A DNA stretch of 64,000 nt from JAICSD01 sp963836665 (GTDB taxonomy: Bacteria > Acidobacteriota > Vicinamibacteria > Vicinamibacterales > 2-12-FULL-66-21). Below are positions 33,609 through 41,083 of the stretch, piece after piece. The stretch is taken from the NCBI GenBank assembly GCA_963836665.1, contig CAWIKL010000004.1, positions 186,001 to 250,000 of the forward strand. Reading direction: 5' to 3'. How positions within the stretch are numbered: position 1 is the first letter of the stretch; every line of letters begins with the position of its first letter. The position numbers and the translations under genes were made by a program. The notes under the pieces were generated by a model that was given only the letters and a program-made list of their open reading frames with translations, did no database searches and was not told the DNA's origin.

Positions 33609-34261
33609 TCGAGCTGACAGGAGTTTCCAAGACAGTTCCAAGCGGCGACACGATGCTCACGATCCTGCACCCGCTGGATCTGCGCATCGAGTCGGGCACC
33701 GTCGCCGCCATCGTCGGGCCGTCGGGCAGCGGCAAGTCGACCCTGCTCGGGCTGCTCGCGGGGCTCGACGCGCCCTCGACCGGCCGCATCGTGATCGACG
33801 GGCACGACATTACCGCGATGTCGGAAGACGCGCTGGCGCGGTTCCGCGGGACGCGCATCGGCTTCGTGTTCCAGTTCTTCCACCTGCTGCCGTCGCTCAC
33901 CGCCTACGAGAACGCGCGCGTCCCCCTCGAGATCGCCGGCACCGCCGGCGCCGGCGCGCGCGCCGACGCACTGCTCTCCGAGGTCGGCCTGGGACCGCGG
34001 CGACACCATTACCCGTCGCAGCTCTCGGGCGGCGAGCAGCAGCGTGTCGCCATCGCTCGCGCCCTCGCCAACGACCCCGCCATCCTGCTCGCCGACGAAC
34101 CGACCGGGAACCTCGACTCCGCCACCGGGCACCAGGTCATCGATCTCCTGCTCGACGTCAACCGCCGCCGCAAGACCACCGTCATCCTCGTCACGCACGA
34201 CGCGGAGTTGGCGCAGCGCGCCGACACGACGATCGCGCTGCGCGACGGCCGCGTCGTCTGA
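33605..34261 (+). CDS. ABC transporter ATP-binding protein, YbbA/LolD-like
   Basis: 218 residues. Walker A VGPSGSGKSTLLG, Q-loop QFFHLLPSLTAYEN, signature LSGGEQQRVAIARAL, Walker B ILLADEPTGNLDS and switch VTHDAELA are all intact. It powers the FtsX-like permease encoded 37 bp downstream. The YbbA-YbbP complex is associated with lipid or hydrophobic-compound handling together with the TesA esterase. ATG 33605 overlaps the esterase stop. Confidence 0.95.
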   Translation: MIELTGVSKTVPSGDTMLTILHPLDLRIESGTVAAIVGPSGSGKSTLLGLLAGLDAPSTGRIVIDGHDITAMSEDALARFRGTRIGFVFQFFHLLPSLTAYENARVPLEIAGTAGAGARADALLSEVGLGPRRHHYPSQLSGGEQQRVAIARALANDPAILLADEPTGNLDSATGHQVIDLLLDVNRRRKTTVILVTHDAELAQRADTTIALRDGRVV

Positions 34262-34298
34262 GGCGTAGTGTGACGATGCGAGCGAGCGCAGCGCCAAT

Positions 34299-36896
34299 AT
34301 GAAATTCGTCGCCCTGATGGCGCTGCGGGAAGTGCGGGCGTCGTGGCGGCGCCTGCTGTTCTTCTTTGTCTGTGTCGCGATTGGCGTCGGCGCCATCGTC
34401 ATGCTGCGCTCGATCATCCAGAACGTGCGCGGTCAGCTCATTCGGGAATCGCGCGCGCTCATCTCGGCCGACGTCGTCATCGGTACCAACCGGCCGTGGG
34501 CCGATGACGTGCGGGCCGACCTGGAGAAGCGGCTGGCCGCCGCGCCGATCCAGGCGCGCCAGGAGACGATCGAGATCGCGACGATGGTCCGGCCCGCGGA
34601 AGGGAAGGGCTCGGACGTGGCGCGGATGGTCGAGCTGCGCGGCGTGCAGGACGGCTTTCCCTTCTACGGGACCGTCGTCATGCAGGACGGCGCGCCGTTC
34701 TCGCACGCGATGCTGGCGGATCACGGCGCGCTCGTGCGACCGGAGTTGCTGGTCCAGCTCGGGCTGGCGGTTGGCGACCCGTTGCTCATTGGCGGCAAGC
34801 CGTTCACGATCCGCGGCGTCATCGCGCAGGAGCCCGGCCGCCGCGTCGGATCCTTCAGCTTGGGCTCGCGCGTGCTGGTCGACTACGACGACTTGAAGAG
34901 CACGGGACTGATCTCGTTCGGCAGCCGTGCCAGCTACAAGCTTCTTCTCAAGATGCCCGAGGGGGCGGTCGATGCGCTGACGACGCGGATTCGCGCCGAC
35001 TTCCGCGCGCGATTCATCACCGTCAACTCGTTCCGCGCGACCGAGGACCAGATCGGCGACGACCTGAACCGCGCCGAGAATTACTTGAGCCTCGTCGGCT
35101 TCATCATCCTCGTGCTCGGCGGCATCGGCGTGTGGAGCGTGACTCGCGTCTTCGTCCGCCAGAAGATCCGCAGCGTCGCCATCCTCAAGTGCCTTGGCGC
35201 GACGACGAGCCAGGTGTTGTCGGCCTATGTGCTGCAGGTCGTGTTTCTCGGGTGCGCCGGCAGCGCCATGGGCGTCGTGCTGGCGCGCGCCGGTATTGCC
35301 GCGATTCCCCAGTCCGTCGCCGCTGCGCTCGGCGCCTCGTCATATGGATTGACGGCGTCGGCGGTGTGGCAGGGAGTGGCCGTCGGGCTGCTGGTCTCCC
35401 TGCTGTTTTCGCTGGTGCCACTGCTCGAGGTGCGGCTCGTCAAGCCGCTGCTCTTGATTCGCGGCGGTACGGGCGGCGGCTCCACGTCGTTCCAGGCGCC
35501 GTGGTGGACGCCGGCCGGCCTGCGCGCGCGCGCGGCGGCGTTCGATCGCGTCCAGGCCCTTGCCGCGATACTGGTGACGGCGGCGCTGGTCGCCGTCGCC
35601 TCGTGGCAGGCGGCGTCGCTGCGGGTCGGGCTGTATGTCTGCGGCGGCTTTGCCGGGATCGCCCTCGTGCTGCATCTCGTATCGAGCGCCGTTGTCCGCG
35701 CGGTGCGGCCGGTCGCACGCGCCAAGTGGTTTCCGCTGCGCCACGCCGTCCTCAGCCTGGGCCGCCCAGGCAACCAGACGCGCGTCATCCTGCTCGCCGT
35801 CGGCATCGGCAGCTTCTTCGTCATCGGCGTACGCTCGTTGCAGGCCAACCTGCTGCAGCAGTTCAAGCTCGAGCTCGGCTCGAGCGGCGCCGACATGTTC
35901 CTGATCGAGATCCTGCCGTCGCAGGTGACCGACGTCCGCGCCTTTCTCGACGCGCGCAAGGCGTCCGACGCCGCCGAGCCGCGGCTGATCCCCGTCCTGC
36001 GCGCGCGCGTGACCGGCGTCCGCGGCCACGCGACCAGCCTCGATACCTACGAAGACGTCCGCCGCCAGGGGCCGTTGTCGCGCGAGTTCACGATCACCTA
36101 CCGCGACGGCCTCGAAGCCAACGAGAAGGTCGTCGGCGGCACGTTCTGGACCACCCCCACGCCGCCAGGCGCGACGGCGGAAGTCTCGGTCGAACGCGGC
36201 CTGCACGAGCGCGCGCACGTCGACGTCGGCGACGTCATGCGTTTTGACATCCTCGGGCGCACGGTCGAGGCACGCGTGTCGAGCATCAGGAACGTCGAGT
36301 GGGAAGACGCGCGCAGCGGCGGCTTCATGTTCGTGTTCCGTCCGGGACCGCTCGACAAGGCGCCGCAGACCTATATCGGCATCCTCAAGGCGCCGCCGGA
36401 TCCGCTGGCGCGCGGCCGGTTCCAGCGCGACCTCGTCACCAAGTTCCCCAACGTGTCGGCGATCGACGTGCGCGAGGTCCTGGCCACCGTCCAGCAGGCG
36501 GTCGGCAACGTCACGCTGGCGATTTCGATCGTCGGCGCCGTCGCCCTGGTGAGCGGGGTGCTCATCCTGGCTGGCGCGGTGGCGATGACCAAGTTCCAGC
36601 GCGTCTACGAGGCGGCCATCCTGCGCACCCTTGGCGCCAGTACGCGCGTGCTGGCGGCGATGCTGGCGCTCGAATATGGTGCCCTCGGGCTGCTATCCGG
36701 CCTCGTCGGCGCCGGGGGAGCCATCGCGCTCACCTGGGGCGTGTCCCGCCACGTCTTCGACATCCCGTGGCGCCCGGCCCCCGGGCTCGCCGCCATCGGC
36801 GCCCTGGTCACGACGCTGCTCGTCGGCATCGTGGGGGTCACGTCCAGTTACGACGTCTTGCGCCGCAAGCCGCTCGGCACGCTGCGCGCCGAATAG
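34299..36896 (+). CDS. FtsX-like ABC permease, YbbP type
   Basis: 865 residues. TM1 at about 20-42 (RLLFFFVCVAIGVGAIVML), large periplasmic domain to about 265, TM bundle 270-460 (includes RVFVRQKIRSVAILKCLGAT, the cytosolic coupling helix), a further helix pair, second periplasmic domain about 510-720 and the last three helices (ILAGAVAMTKFQRVYEAAIL). This duplicated MacB-like plan with extra central helices is that of YbbP. It pairs with the ATPase upstream. The 37-bp gap contains a gcgagcgagcg tract like that beside the structured repeat at 5129-5150. Confidence 0.93.
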   Translation: MKFVALMALREVRASWRRLLFFFVCVAIGVGAIVMLRSIIQNVRGQLIRESRALISADVVIGTNRPWADDVRADLEKRLAAAPIQARQETIEIATMVRPAEGKGSDVARMVELRGVQDGFPFYGTVVMQDGAPFSHAMLADHGALVRPELLVQLGLAVGDPLLIGGKPFTIRGVIAQEPGRRVGSFSLGSRVLVDYDDLKSTGLISFGSRASYKLLLKMPEGAVDALTTRIRADFRARFITVNSFRATEDQIGDDLNRAENYLSLVGFIILVLGGIGVWSVTRVFVRQKIRSVAILKCLGATTSQVLSAYVLQVVFLGCAGSAMGVVLARAGIAAIPQSVAAALGASSYGLTASAVWQGVAVGLLVSLLFSLVPLLEVRLVKPLLLIRGGTGGGSTSFQAPWWTPAGLRARAAAFDRVQALAAILVTAALVAVASWQAASLRVGLYVCGGFAGIALVLHLVSSAVVRAVRPVARAKWFPLRHAVLSLGRPGNQTRVILLAVGIGSFFVIGVRSLQANLLQQFKLELGSSGADMFLIEILPSQVTDVRAFLDARKASDAAEPRLIPVLRARVTGVRGHATSLDTYEDVRRQGPLSREFTITYRDGLEANEKVVGGTFWTTPTPPGATAEVSVERGLHERAHVDVGDVMRFDILGRTVEARVSSIRNVEWEDARSGGFMFVFRPGPLDKAPQTYIGILKAPPDPLARGRFQRDLVTKFPNVSAIDVREVLATVQQAVGNVTLAISIVGAVALVSGVLILAGAVAMTKFQRVYEAAILRTLGASTRVLAAMLALEYGALGLLSGLVGAGGAIALTWGVSRHVFDIPWRPAPGLAAIGALVTTLLVGIVGVTSSYDVLRRKPLGTLRAE

Positions 36897-36954
36897 CCGC
36901 TTCTGACAGTGATAAGATAGTCGTTTAAACGGGCTCCCGCGGAGATTTCAGGGC

Positions 36955-37296
36955 ATGGATACGTCGATTTACAAGGAAGCGCTGCTCAAGAAGCGCGGCG
37001 AGATCCTCTCCCAGGGTGGCGGCGTCAAGCCCATCCAGACGACCATGGGAGACGTCAATTCGCGCCAGGGTGACCTGGCGGACCAGGCCAGCGGCAACAA
37101 CGAAGTCCACATCCAGCTGAAACTGAAGCAGACCGACGCCAAGATCCTCCAGGCCATCGAAGAGGCATTGTGGCGGATCGAGAAGGGCACCTACGGCATC
37201 TGCCGCGACTGCGGGGAAGAAATCGCGGCCCCTCGGCTCAACGCGATTCCGTGGACCCGGGTCTGCATCACCTGCAAGGAAAAACAGAACGCGTGA
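36955..37296 (+). CDS. DksA/TraR-family zinc-finger protein
   Basis: 113 residues. N-terminal helical hairpin (SIYKEALLKKRGEIL ... ILQAIEEALWRIEKGTYG) and a C-terminal four-cysteine zinc finger (CRDCGEE ... CITCKEKQ). DksA-type proteins bind the RNA polymerase secondary channel and act with ppGpp. The acidic tip expected in DksA (DxxDxA) is seen here as DLADQAS between the helices. It may be a DksA paralogue rather than DksA itself, as it is shorter (113 vs about 150). The last bases overlap the next gene (GTGA). Confidence 0.87.
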   Translation: MDTSIYKEALLKKRGEILSQGGGVKPIQTTMGDVNSRQGDLADQASGNNEVHIQLKLKQTDAKILQAIEEALWRIEKGTYGICRDCGEEIAAPRLNAIPWTRVCITCKEKQNA

Positions 37297-37790
37297 AACC
37301 CGCTGACCTCATCGACCTGCTCCGCGAGTGCTACCGCGACAAGGCCGGGTTGCGCCAGCGCCACCTTGCCGCCGCGCGCCTCGTGCCCGACTACGACTTC
37401 AACAACACCTACCAGTACGTGATCAACCGCGAGGAGATCCAGCTGCAGTGGTTGGGTGACGCGATCGAGGATCGCGGCGCGAGAATCGACGAGGTCGGAG
37501 AGGTCGAGGTCAAGTCGCCCGGCAAGAGCAAGGGGGCGATGGTTGCCCTCGTCACGGAAGACGCCGCCGGCGCGCAGGCCTTTGTCGACAAGTGGACGCC
37601 GCGCGTCGATCACGTCAGCAACGCGCGCAACCGGTCGATGCTCCGCGTCATCATCGGTGAGACGATGGAGGCCAAGCGCTTCTTCGATCAGATGGCGGCT
37701 GGACGCACGGATCTTCTCGGCCGCAGCGCCGACGGGGCGAGGACGGCGGGCGCGGTGCTGCCGACGCGCTGGGTCGGGGACGCCCGCTGA
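37293..37790 (+). CDS. Hypothetical helical protein coupled to the DksA-like gene
   Basis: 165 residues, no signal peptide or TM helix. The N-terminal half (LIDLLRECYRDKAGLRQRHL, NRIEE-like YVINREEIQLQWLGDAIEDR) is a two-helix, charged region with spaced Glu/His residues, loosely like a ferritin-type bundle, but I cannot claim a metal site. The second half (DHVSNARNRSMLRVIIGETM) is also helical. GTG 37293 shares bases with the DksA-like stop, which selects it. Function unknown. Confidence 0.65.
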   Translation: MKPADLIDLLRECYRDKAGLRQRHLAAARLVPDYDFNNTYQYVINREEIQLQWLGDAIEDRGARIDEVGEVEVKSPGKSKGAMVALVTEDAAGAQAFVDKWTPRVDHVSNARNRSMLRVIIGETMEAKRFFDQMAAGRTDLLGRSADGARTAGAVLPTRWVGDAR

Positions 37791-37819
37791 GCTCGGGCCG
37801 ACTGGCCGCTTCGGGGTGA

Positions 37820-37876
37820 CAGTTCCAGCTTCCAGTCCCCAGCTCCCAGCTCCCGGCTGTCAGCTTCCAGTATCCG
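37820..37876. repeat. Heptameric tandem repeat (agctccc / agcttcc)
   Basis: Eight consecutive 7-bp units: cagttcc, agcttcc, agtcccc, agctccc, agctccc, ggctgtc, agcttcc, agtatcc. They begin 30 bp after the stop at 37790 and end 4 bp before the folK start at 37880, so they take the place of its ribosome binding site. Confidence 0.78.
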
Positions 37877-37879
37877 GCC

Positions 37880-38335
37880 GTGGTTGTTGTAGCGTTCGGG
37901 TCGAATATCGGTAACCGCGAACGCCAGATTCAGGACGCGGCCGTGGCGGTCGCGTCGTTCCTTTCCGATTTTCGCCTGTCTCCGATCATCGAAACCGCAC
38001 CCCTTGGGGCGGGCCTTGAACACGATCCCCCCTACTTGAACGCCGTGGGAGTAGGGGAGTCGGGGCTGCCGCCCGAGGCCATTCTGGCGCGTCTGCAAGC
38101 GATCGAGGACGCGGCGGGACGAACCAGACCCTACCCCAACGCGCCGCGCACGCTGGATCTGGATCTAATTCTTGTCGATGATGAAATTCTGGAAACGGCA
38201 GGTTTGCAGGTGCCGCATCCACGATTCCGCCAGCGGCGTTTCGTGCTGGAGCCACTCGCGGGACTGGCCCCCGACAAGAGGGACCCCGTCACCGGAATGA
38301 CCATGCGCGAACTGCTCGCGCAGCTGACCGATTAG
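37880..38335 (+). CDS. folK: 2-amino-4-hydroxy-6-hydroxymethyldihydropteridine pyrophosphokinase
   Basis: 151 residues, normal for HPPK. It transfers pyrophosphate from ATP to the pterin, one step before dihydropteroate synthase in folate synthesis. Key blocks are present: VVAFGSNIGNRE, YLNAVGV, RTRPYPNAPRTLDLDLILVDD (in two parts; the D-x-D metal site lies in LDLDLI) and VPHPRFRQRRFVLEPLAGLAP. GTG 37880 is the only reasonable start, and no ribosome-binding sequence precedes it because the heptamer repeat runs up to it. Confidence 0.94.
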   Translation: MVVVAFGSNIGNRERQIQDAAVAVASFLSDFRLSPIIETAPLGAGLEHDPPYLNAVGVGESGLPPEAILARLQAIEDAAGRTRPYPNAPRTLDLDLILVDDEILETAGLQVPHPRFRQRRFVLEPLAGLAPDKRDPVTGMTMRELLAQLTD

Positions 38336-38353
38336 CTCCAGACGACCTTGGTC

Positions 38354-38375
38354 ATACTGTAAGGTCGCGCAGTAT
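38354..38375. promoter_or_regulatory. Inverted repeat atactg / cagtat after folK
   Basis: A 6-bp inverted repeat atactg (38354-38359), 10-nt spacer, cagtat (38370-38375) lies just after the folK stop and before the terminator-like hairpin. It might be an operator or a second hairpin. Weak evidence. Confidence 0.25.
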
Positions 38376-38380
38376 ACACG

Positions 38381-38411
38381 AAAAAGGCCGGAGCACCAGC
38401 CCCGGCCCTTT
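38381..38411. terminator. Bidirectional intrinsic terminator-like hairpin
   Basis: aaaaaggccgg, a 10-nt loop and ccggccctttc give a stem of CCGG/CCGG plus GG/CC and AAA/TTT (one bulged C), with A-run on the left and T-run on the right. It lies between the convergent folK and the minus-strand gene 38498-38941 and can serve both. Confidence 0.7.
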
Positions 38412-38497
38412 CGATTACCCGGTTTCGAGATTACCCGATTCCAAATTACCCGATTACCCGATTCCGAGATCACCCGATCACCGGATCACCCGATTCC
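38412..38497. repeat. Octameric tandem repeat (gattaccc / gatcaccc)
   Basis: About eleven 8-bp units with consensus gatyaccc and variants gattccga. It runs from the terminator to the base before the stop codon (cta, 38498-38500) of the minus-strand gene. Confidence 0.82.
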
Positions 38498-38941
38498 CTA
38501 CGTGGTCTTCTTGTAGGTCGTCGAGGACGGGCCACGGCCGCCGGTGCGGTCGACCTTCAGCTTGCCGTCTGCCAGTGACCAGGTCGCCGTCTGTTCGCCC
38601 TGGTCGGTCTTGGTCGTGATCACCAGCTTGCTGCCGTCCCACTTGGCCGAGACCTTGGCGGTCATCTGGCCCATCGGCATGTCCGTCTCCGAGCCATCCA
38701 GCTTGTAGGTGCGGGTCTGCGGGCCGTTGCGGCCCTGGGTTTCGACCGAGAGCTCGGTCGCGGTCTGCTTGACGGTCATCGGGCCGCCGCCGCCACGTCC
38801 GCCGCCGCCGCCGCCCGCCGCTGCCGCCGCCGCCGGATCAACGTCCGGGGTCCACACGCCGGAGAAGTCCGGCTTCTGCGCGTAGCCGGCCACGGCCAGC
38901 GCGACGACGAGAGCCGCCGTTAATCCGAGTTTCCGCCTCAT
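38498..38941 (-). CDS. Secreted Gly-rich hypothetical protein
   Basis: 147 residues. Signal peptide (RRKLGLTAALVVALAVAGYA). The mature protein starts KPDFSGVWTPD, a motif seen in many acidobacterial secreted lipocalin-like proteins, then has an Ala/Gly-run (about 36-53) and a beta-rich part (MTVKQTATELSVETQG, TAKVSAKWDGSKLVITTK, ATWSLADGKLKVDR). Function unknown; a small extracytoplasmic binding protein is likely. It is the last gene downstream of the MacB permease, 69 bp away. Confidence 0.72.
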   Translation of the reverse strand: MRRKLGLTAALVVALAVAGYAQKPDFSGVWTPDVDPAAAAAAGGGGGGRGGGGPMTVKQTATELSVETQGRNGPQTRTYKLDGSETDMPMGQMTAKVSAKWDGSKLVITTKTDQGEQTATWSLADGKLKVDRTGGRGPSSTTYKKTT

Positions 38942-39010
38942 GCTCTGTCTCCTTCTGATGAACGATCAATGAACGAGTATTGACTCACACGTGCTATTGA
39001 AAGCGCTACG

Positions 39011-40228
39011 TTACTCGAAGCGCAGCGCCTCAATCGGATCCAGGCTCGCCGCCTTGCGAGCCGGGTAGAAGCCGAAAAACACGCCCGTCAGGGCGGAGAA
39101 GCCGAACGACAGCGCAATCGCATCGGCTGAGATATCGGCCGGCCATTGCATGAACTTCTGCACCGCCGCGCTCAATCCAAATCCCATGCCTATGCCGATC
39201 ATGCCGCCGATCAGGCTGATCACCACCGCTTCGACGAGGAACTGCAGCAGCACGTCCTTGCCGCGGGCGCCGATCGCCATGCGCAGCCCGATCTCGCGGG
39301 TACGTTCGGTGACCGACACCAGCATGATGTTCATGATGCCGATGCCGCCGACGAGCAGCGAGACACCGGCGATGCTGGCGAGCAGCGTCGTCATCGTCTT
39401 GGTCGTTTCCGTCTGCACGCTGGCCATTTCCTCGAGCGTGCGCACCATGAAGTCGTCGTCGGCCGGGTTGCTGATCTTGTGGCGGACGCGGAGCACACCG
39501 CGGATAGCCTCGGCTGTCTCGGCGATAGTGTCACCGCTCGCCGCCGAGACGGTCACGTTGTTGATGTTGGTCTGCCCCTGCAGCTTCTTCATCACCGTGG
39601 TGTAGGGCGTGAAGATCGTGTCGTCCTGGTCCTGCCCCTGGGAGGACTGTCCCTTGCTGATCATCACGCCGATCACCTTGAACGGCTGGTTCTTGATGCG
39701 GATGATCTGACCGGTCGGATCGACGTCGTCGCCGAAGAGTACGCCGGAAACGACGGTGCCGAGCACGGCGACCTTGGCGGCGCTGGTCACGTCCTGTGGC
39801 GTGAAGAACGCGCCGTACTTGCACGGCCAGCTGCGGATTTGCGGGAGGTCGATGTCGGTGCCCTGGACCATGGTGGACCAGTTCTGGTTGCCGGCAATGA
39901 TCTGGCTGCGCGTCGTCGCGCCGGCCGCCGCATACTCAACGCCGGGGATCTGCTTGATCGCGCCGGCGTCCTCGGGCGTCAGCTTCGTCGAGTTGCCCTG
40001 GCCCATGCGGACGCCGCCGGTGGAGAAGTTGCCGGCGTTGACCAGGATCATGTTCGTGCCCGCCGACTTGACGCGCTCCTCGATCGTCGTTCGCGCGCCC
40101 GTGCCGAGCGCCACCATCGTGATGACGGCGCCGACGCCGATGATCATGCCGAGCATCGTCAGCACGGTGCGGAGCTTGTTGCGGTTGAGCGCCTTGAGCG
40201 CGATCCGCAGGGTCATGAGCAGTGACAT
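39011..40228 (-). CDS. MacB-like efflux ABC permease
   Basis: 405 residues. TM1 (LRTVLTMLGMIIGVGAVITM, about 20-39), periplasmic domain about 45-275, and three C-terminal helices (LLASIAGVSLLVGGIGIMNI, VVISLIGGMIGIGMGFGL, ALSFGFSALTGVFFGFYPARKA). This is the half-size permease used by MacAB. It sits last in a TolC-MacA-ATPase-permease order and should form a tripartite export machine. ATG 40228 begins MSLLMTLRIALKAL; it follows the ATPase stop by 7 bp. Confidence 0.93.
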   Translation of the reverse strand: MSLLMTLRIALKALNRNKLRTVLTMLGMIIGVGAVITMVALGTGARTTIEERVKSAGTNMILVNAGNFSTGGVRMGQGNSTKLTPEDAGAIKQIPGVEYAAAGATTRSQIIAGNQNWSTMVQGTDIDLPQIRSWPCKYGAFFTPQDVTSAAKVAVLGTVVSGVLFGDDVDPTGQIIRIKNQPFKVIGVMISKGQSSQGQDQDDTIFTPYTTVMKKLQGQTNINNVTVSAASGDTIAETAEAIRGVLRVRHKISNPADDDFMVRTLEEMASVQTETTKTMTTLLASIAGVSLLVGGIGIMNIMLVSVTERTREIGLRMAIGARGKDVLLQFLVEAVVISLIGGMIGIGMGFGLSAAVQKFMQWPADISADAIALSFGFSALTGVFFGFYPARKAASLDPIEALRFE

Positions 40229-40235
40229 ATGAACC

Positions 40236-41073
40236 TCAGTGCGACGCCGGTGGCTGCGGCGGCTGTTGCGCCTGGACAACCGAGGCCGGCAGGTGCGACG
40301 TGTCGTCGTCGGCCGCCGGTAATTCCTTCAGCTCCTCGCCGGCCATCCGGCGGTTCGTGATCTGCTGATCGATCTGGATCCGGCCGTCGCGGAACTTGAC
40401 GATGCGTGTGCCGTGCTCGGCGATGTCCATTTCGTGCGTGATCAGGACGACCGTGATGCCGCGCTCCATGTTCAGCTTCTGGAAGATGTCCATGACCTCG
40501 ATCGAGGTGCGCGTGTCGAGGTTGCCGGTCGGTTCGTCGGCGAGCAGGATCGACGGCTGGTTGATCAGCGCGCGCGCGATGGCGACGCGCTGCTGCTGGC
40601 CGCCCGACAACTGGTTGGGGTAGTGGTCCATGCGCTTGCCGAGGCCGACGATCTCCAGCACTTCCTTGGCCCGTTTGTGGCGCTCGGCCGACTTGAGCTT
40701 GTCCTTGCCCGCGTTGTAGAGCAGCGGCAACTCGACGTTGTCGAGTGCCGTGGTTCGCGACAGGAGGTTGAAGCCCTGGAACACGAAACCGATCTTCTTG
40801 TTGCGGATGATCGCCAGTTCGTCCTTCGACATCCGCGACACGTCCTTCCCGTCGAGGAAGTAGTTGCCGGCGGTCGGCCGATCGAGGCACCCGACGATGT
40901 GCATGAAGGTCGACTTGCCGGATCCGGAGGGGCCCGTGACGCAGACGAACTCGCCCGGCACCGACGTCAAGGGACGCGCCCCGCAGGGCGCGCACCTCGA
41001 TGTCTCCGACCTGGTAGGTCTTGGTCAGATCCCGGACCGCGATGACGGTGCCGGGCGTCGGTGACGAGTTCAT
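40236..41073 (-). CDS. MacB-like ABC ATPase with apparent frameshift near its N-terminus
   Basis: The N-terminal part starts at ATG 41073 (NSSPTPGTVIAVRDLTKTY, then EVRALRGASLDV) in one frame; from about 40960 the protein continues in another frame (PGEFVCVTGPSGSGKST, then FVFQGFNLLSRTTALDN, LSGGQQQRVAIARAL, LLADEPTGNLD, LITHEMDIAEHG). The join lies in gtcggtgccgggcgag (minus strand), where one extra base separates D-V from P-G-E-F. Everything from Walker A onward is intact. It could be a sequencing error, a recent pseudogene, or a shorter product starting in the second frame at about 40970. The permease and adaptor neighbours look normal. Confidence 0.85.
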
Positions 41074-41083
41074 GGCCGGTGCG

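Noticed and set aside
40953..40968. Programmed ribosomal frameshift in the MacB ATPase
   Set aside because: No slippery heptamer of the usual X-XXY-YYZ kind and no downstream structure can be seen. Error or mutation is simpler.
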